A stretch of 64,000 nt of DNA, taken from CAYNLG01 sp964397995 (GTDB lineage Bacteria > Planctomycetota > Phycisphaerae > FEN-1346). This document shows, piece by piece, positions 63,972 through 64,000 of the stretch. Numbering within the stretch: the first letter of the stretch is position 1; each line of letters begins with the position of its first letter. The notes beneath the pieces were generated by a model. That model worked only from the letters and a program-made list of their open reading frames with translations. It was not told the DNA's origin and searched no databases. The stretch covers positions 15,621-79,620 of the forward strand of contig CAYNLG010000006.1 of assembly GCA_964397995.1 (NCBI GenBank), written 5' to 3'. Made by a program: the position numbers and the translations under genes.

Positions 63972-64000
63972 GCCCGAACGCCCTGAAATTGGCCTTCTTT

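Overview
The window is a high-GC (about 70 percent by eye) draft bacterial contig with two runs of N. It most resembles a member of the Planctomycetota, perhaps Phycisphaerae. The clues are paired pseudopilin genes with a His-to-Asp-Gly C-terminal signature, a formylglycine sulfatase, PQQ-propeller and right-handed beta-helix secreted proteins, and the flagellar gene order. No rRNA, tRNA or ribosomal protein gene is present, so this assignment is an inference.

Region 1 (1-35,965) is an almost complete flagellar locus. A leftward operon (fliK-flgD-flgE-PilZ-like-flgF, with flgF cut by the window edge) has a textbook sigma-54 promoter. Rightward come a sigma-54 activator, a second sigma-54 promoter, two TPR-type envelope proteins, a second sigma-54 activator, then flgB-flgC-fliE-fliF-fliG-fliH-fliI-fliJ, a MotE-like gene, motA, two motB-like genes, fliL-fliM-fliN. 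A third sigma-54 promoter precedes fliO-fliP-fliQ-fliR-flhB-flhA, a small membrane protein, fliA and four small or lipoprotein genes. Two sigma-28 promoters then drive a flgM-like anti-sigma gene and the flagellin gene, followed by fliD and fliS. The locus therefore shows a three-tier cascade: activator plus sigma-54, then hook-basal body and FliA, then FlgM and filament. Both activators have receiver-like domains lacking the phospho-accepting aspartate. flhF, flhG and chemotaxis genes are not in the window.

Region 2 (36,014-59,420) is a looser set of mostly secreted or carbohydrate-related genes: a sulfatase, two oligopeptide-type ABC permeases without partners, a large lipoprotein, an FGGY kinase, two pseudopilins, a PfkB sugar kinase, a classical autotransporter with tandem passenger repeats, a pectate-lyase-like beta-helix protein, a PQQ-propeller protein and two clan GH-A glycosidase-like proteins. 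A gene-free stretch of about 1 kb (42,803-43,822) carries hairpin repeats, a 24-nt direct repeat, a purine/A-rich tract and one copy of a dispersed repeat. The second copy lies inverted at the right edge of the window.

Region 3 (59,428-63,723) is a leftward amino-acid biosynthesis group: leuA, argG, a degenerate esterase/toxin chimera and aroK. Upstream of leuA is a compact candidate transcription attenuator: a sigma-70-type promoter placed so that a 14-codon leader ORF would be nearly leaderless, two leucine codons near its end, a potential antiterminator segment just after its stop codon, and an intrinsic terminator before leuA.

The most interesting unexplained signals are the leuA attenuator, a shared upstream element at two of the three sigma-54 promoters, the inverted dispersed repeat 20 kb apart, the dyad-rich fliK/activator intergenic region, and the structured flagellin leader.
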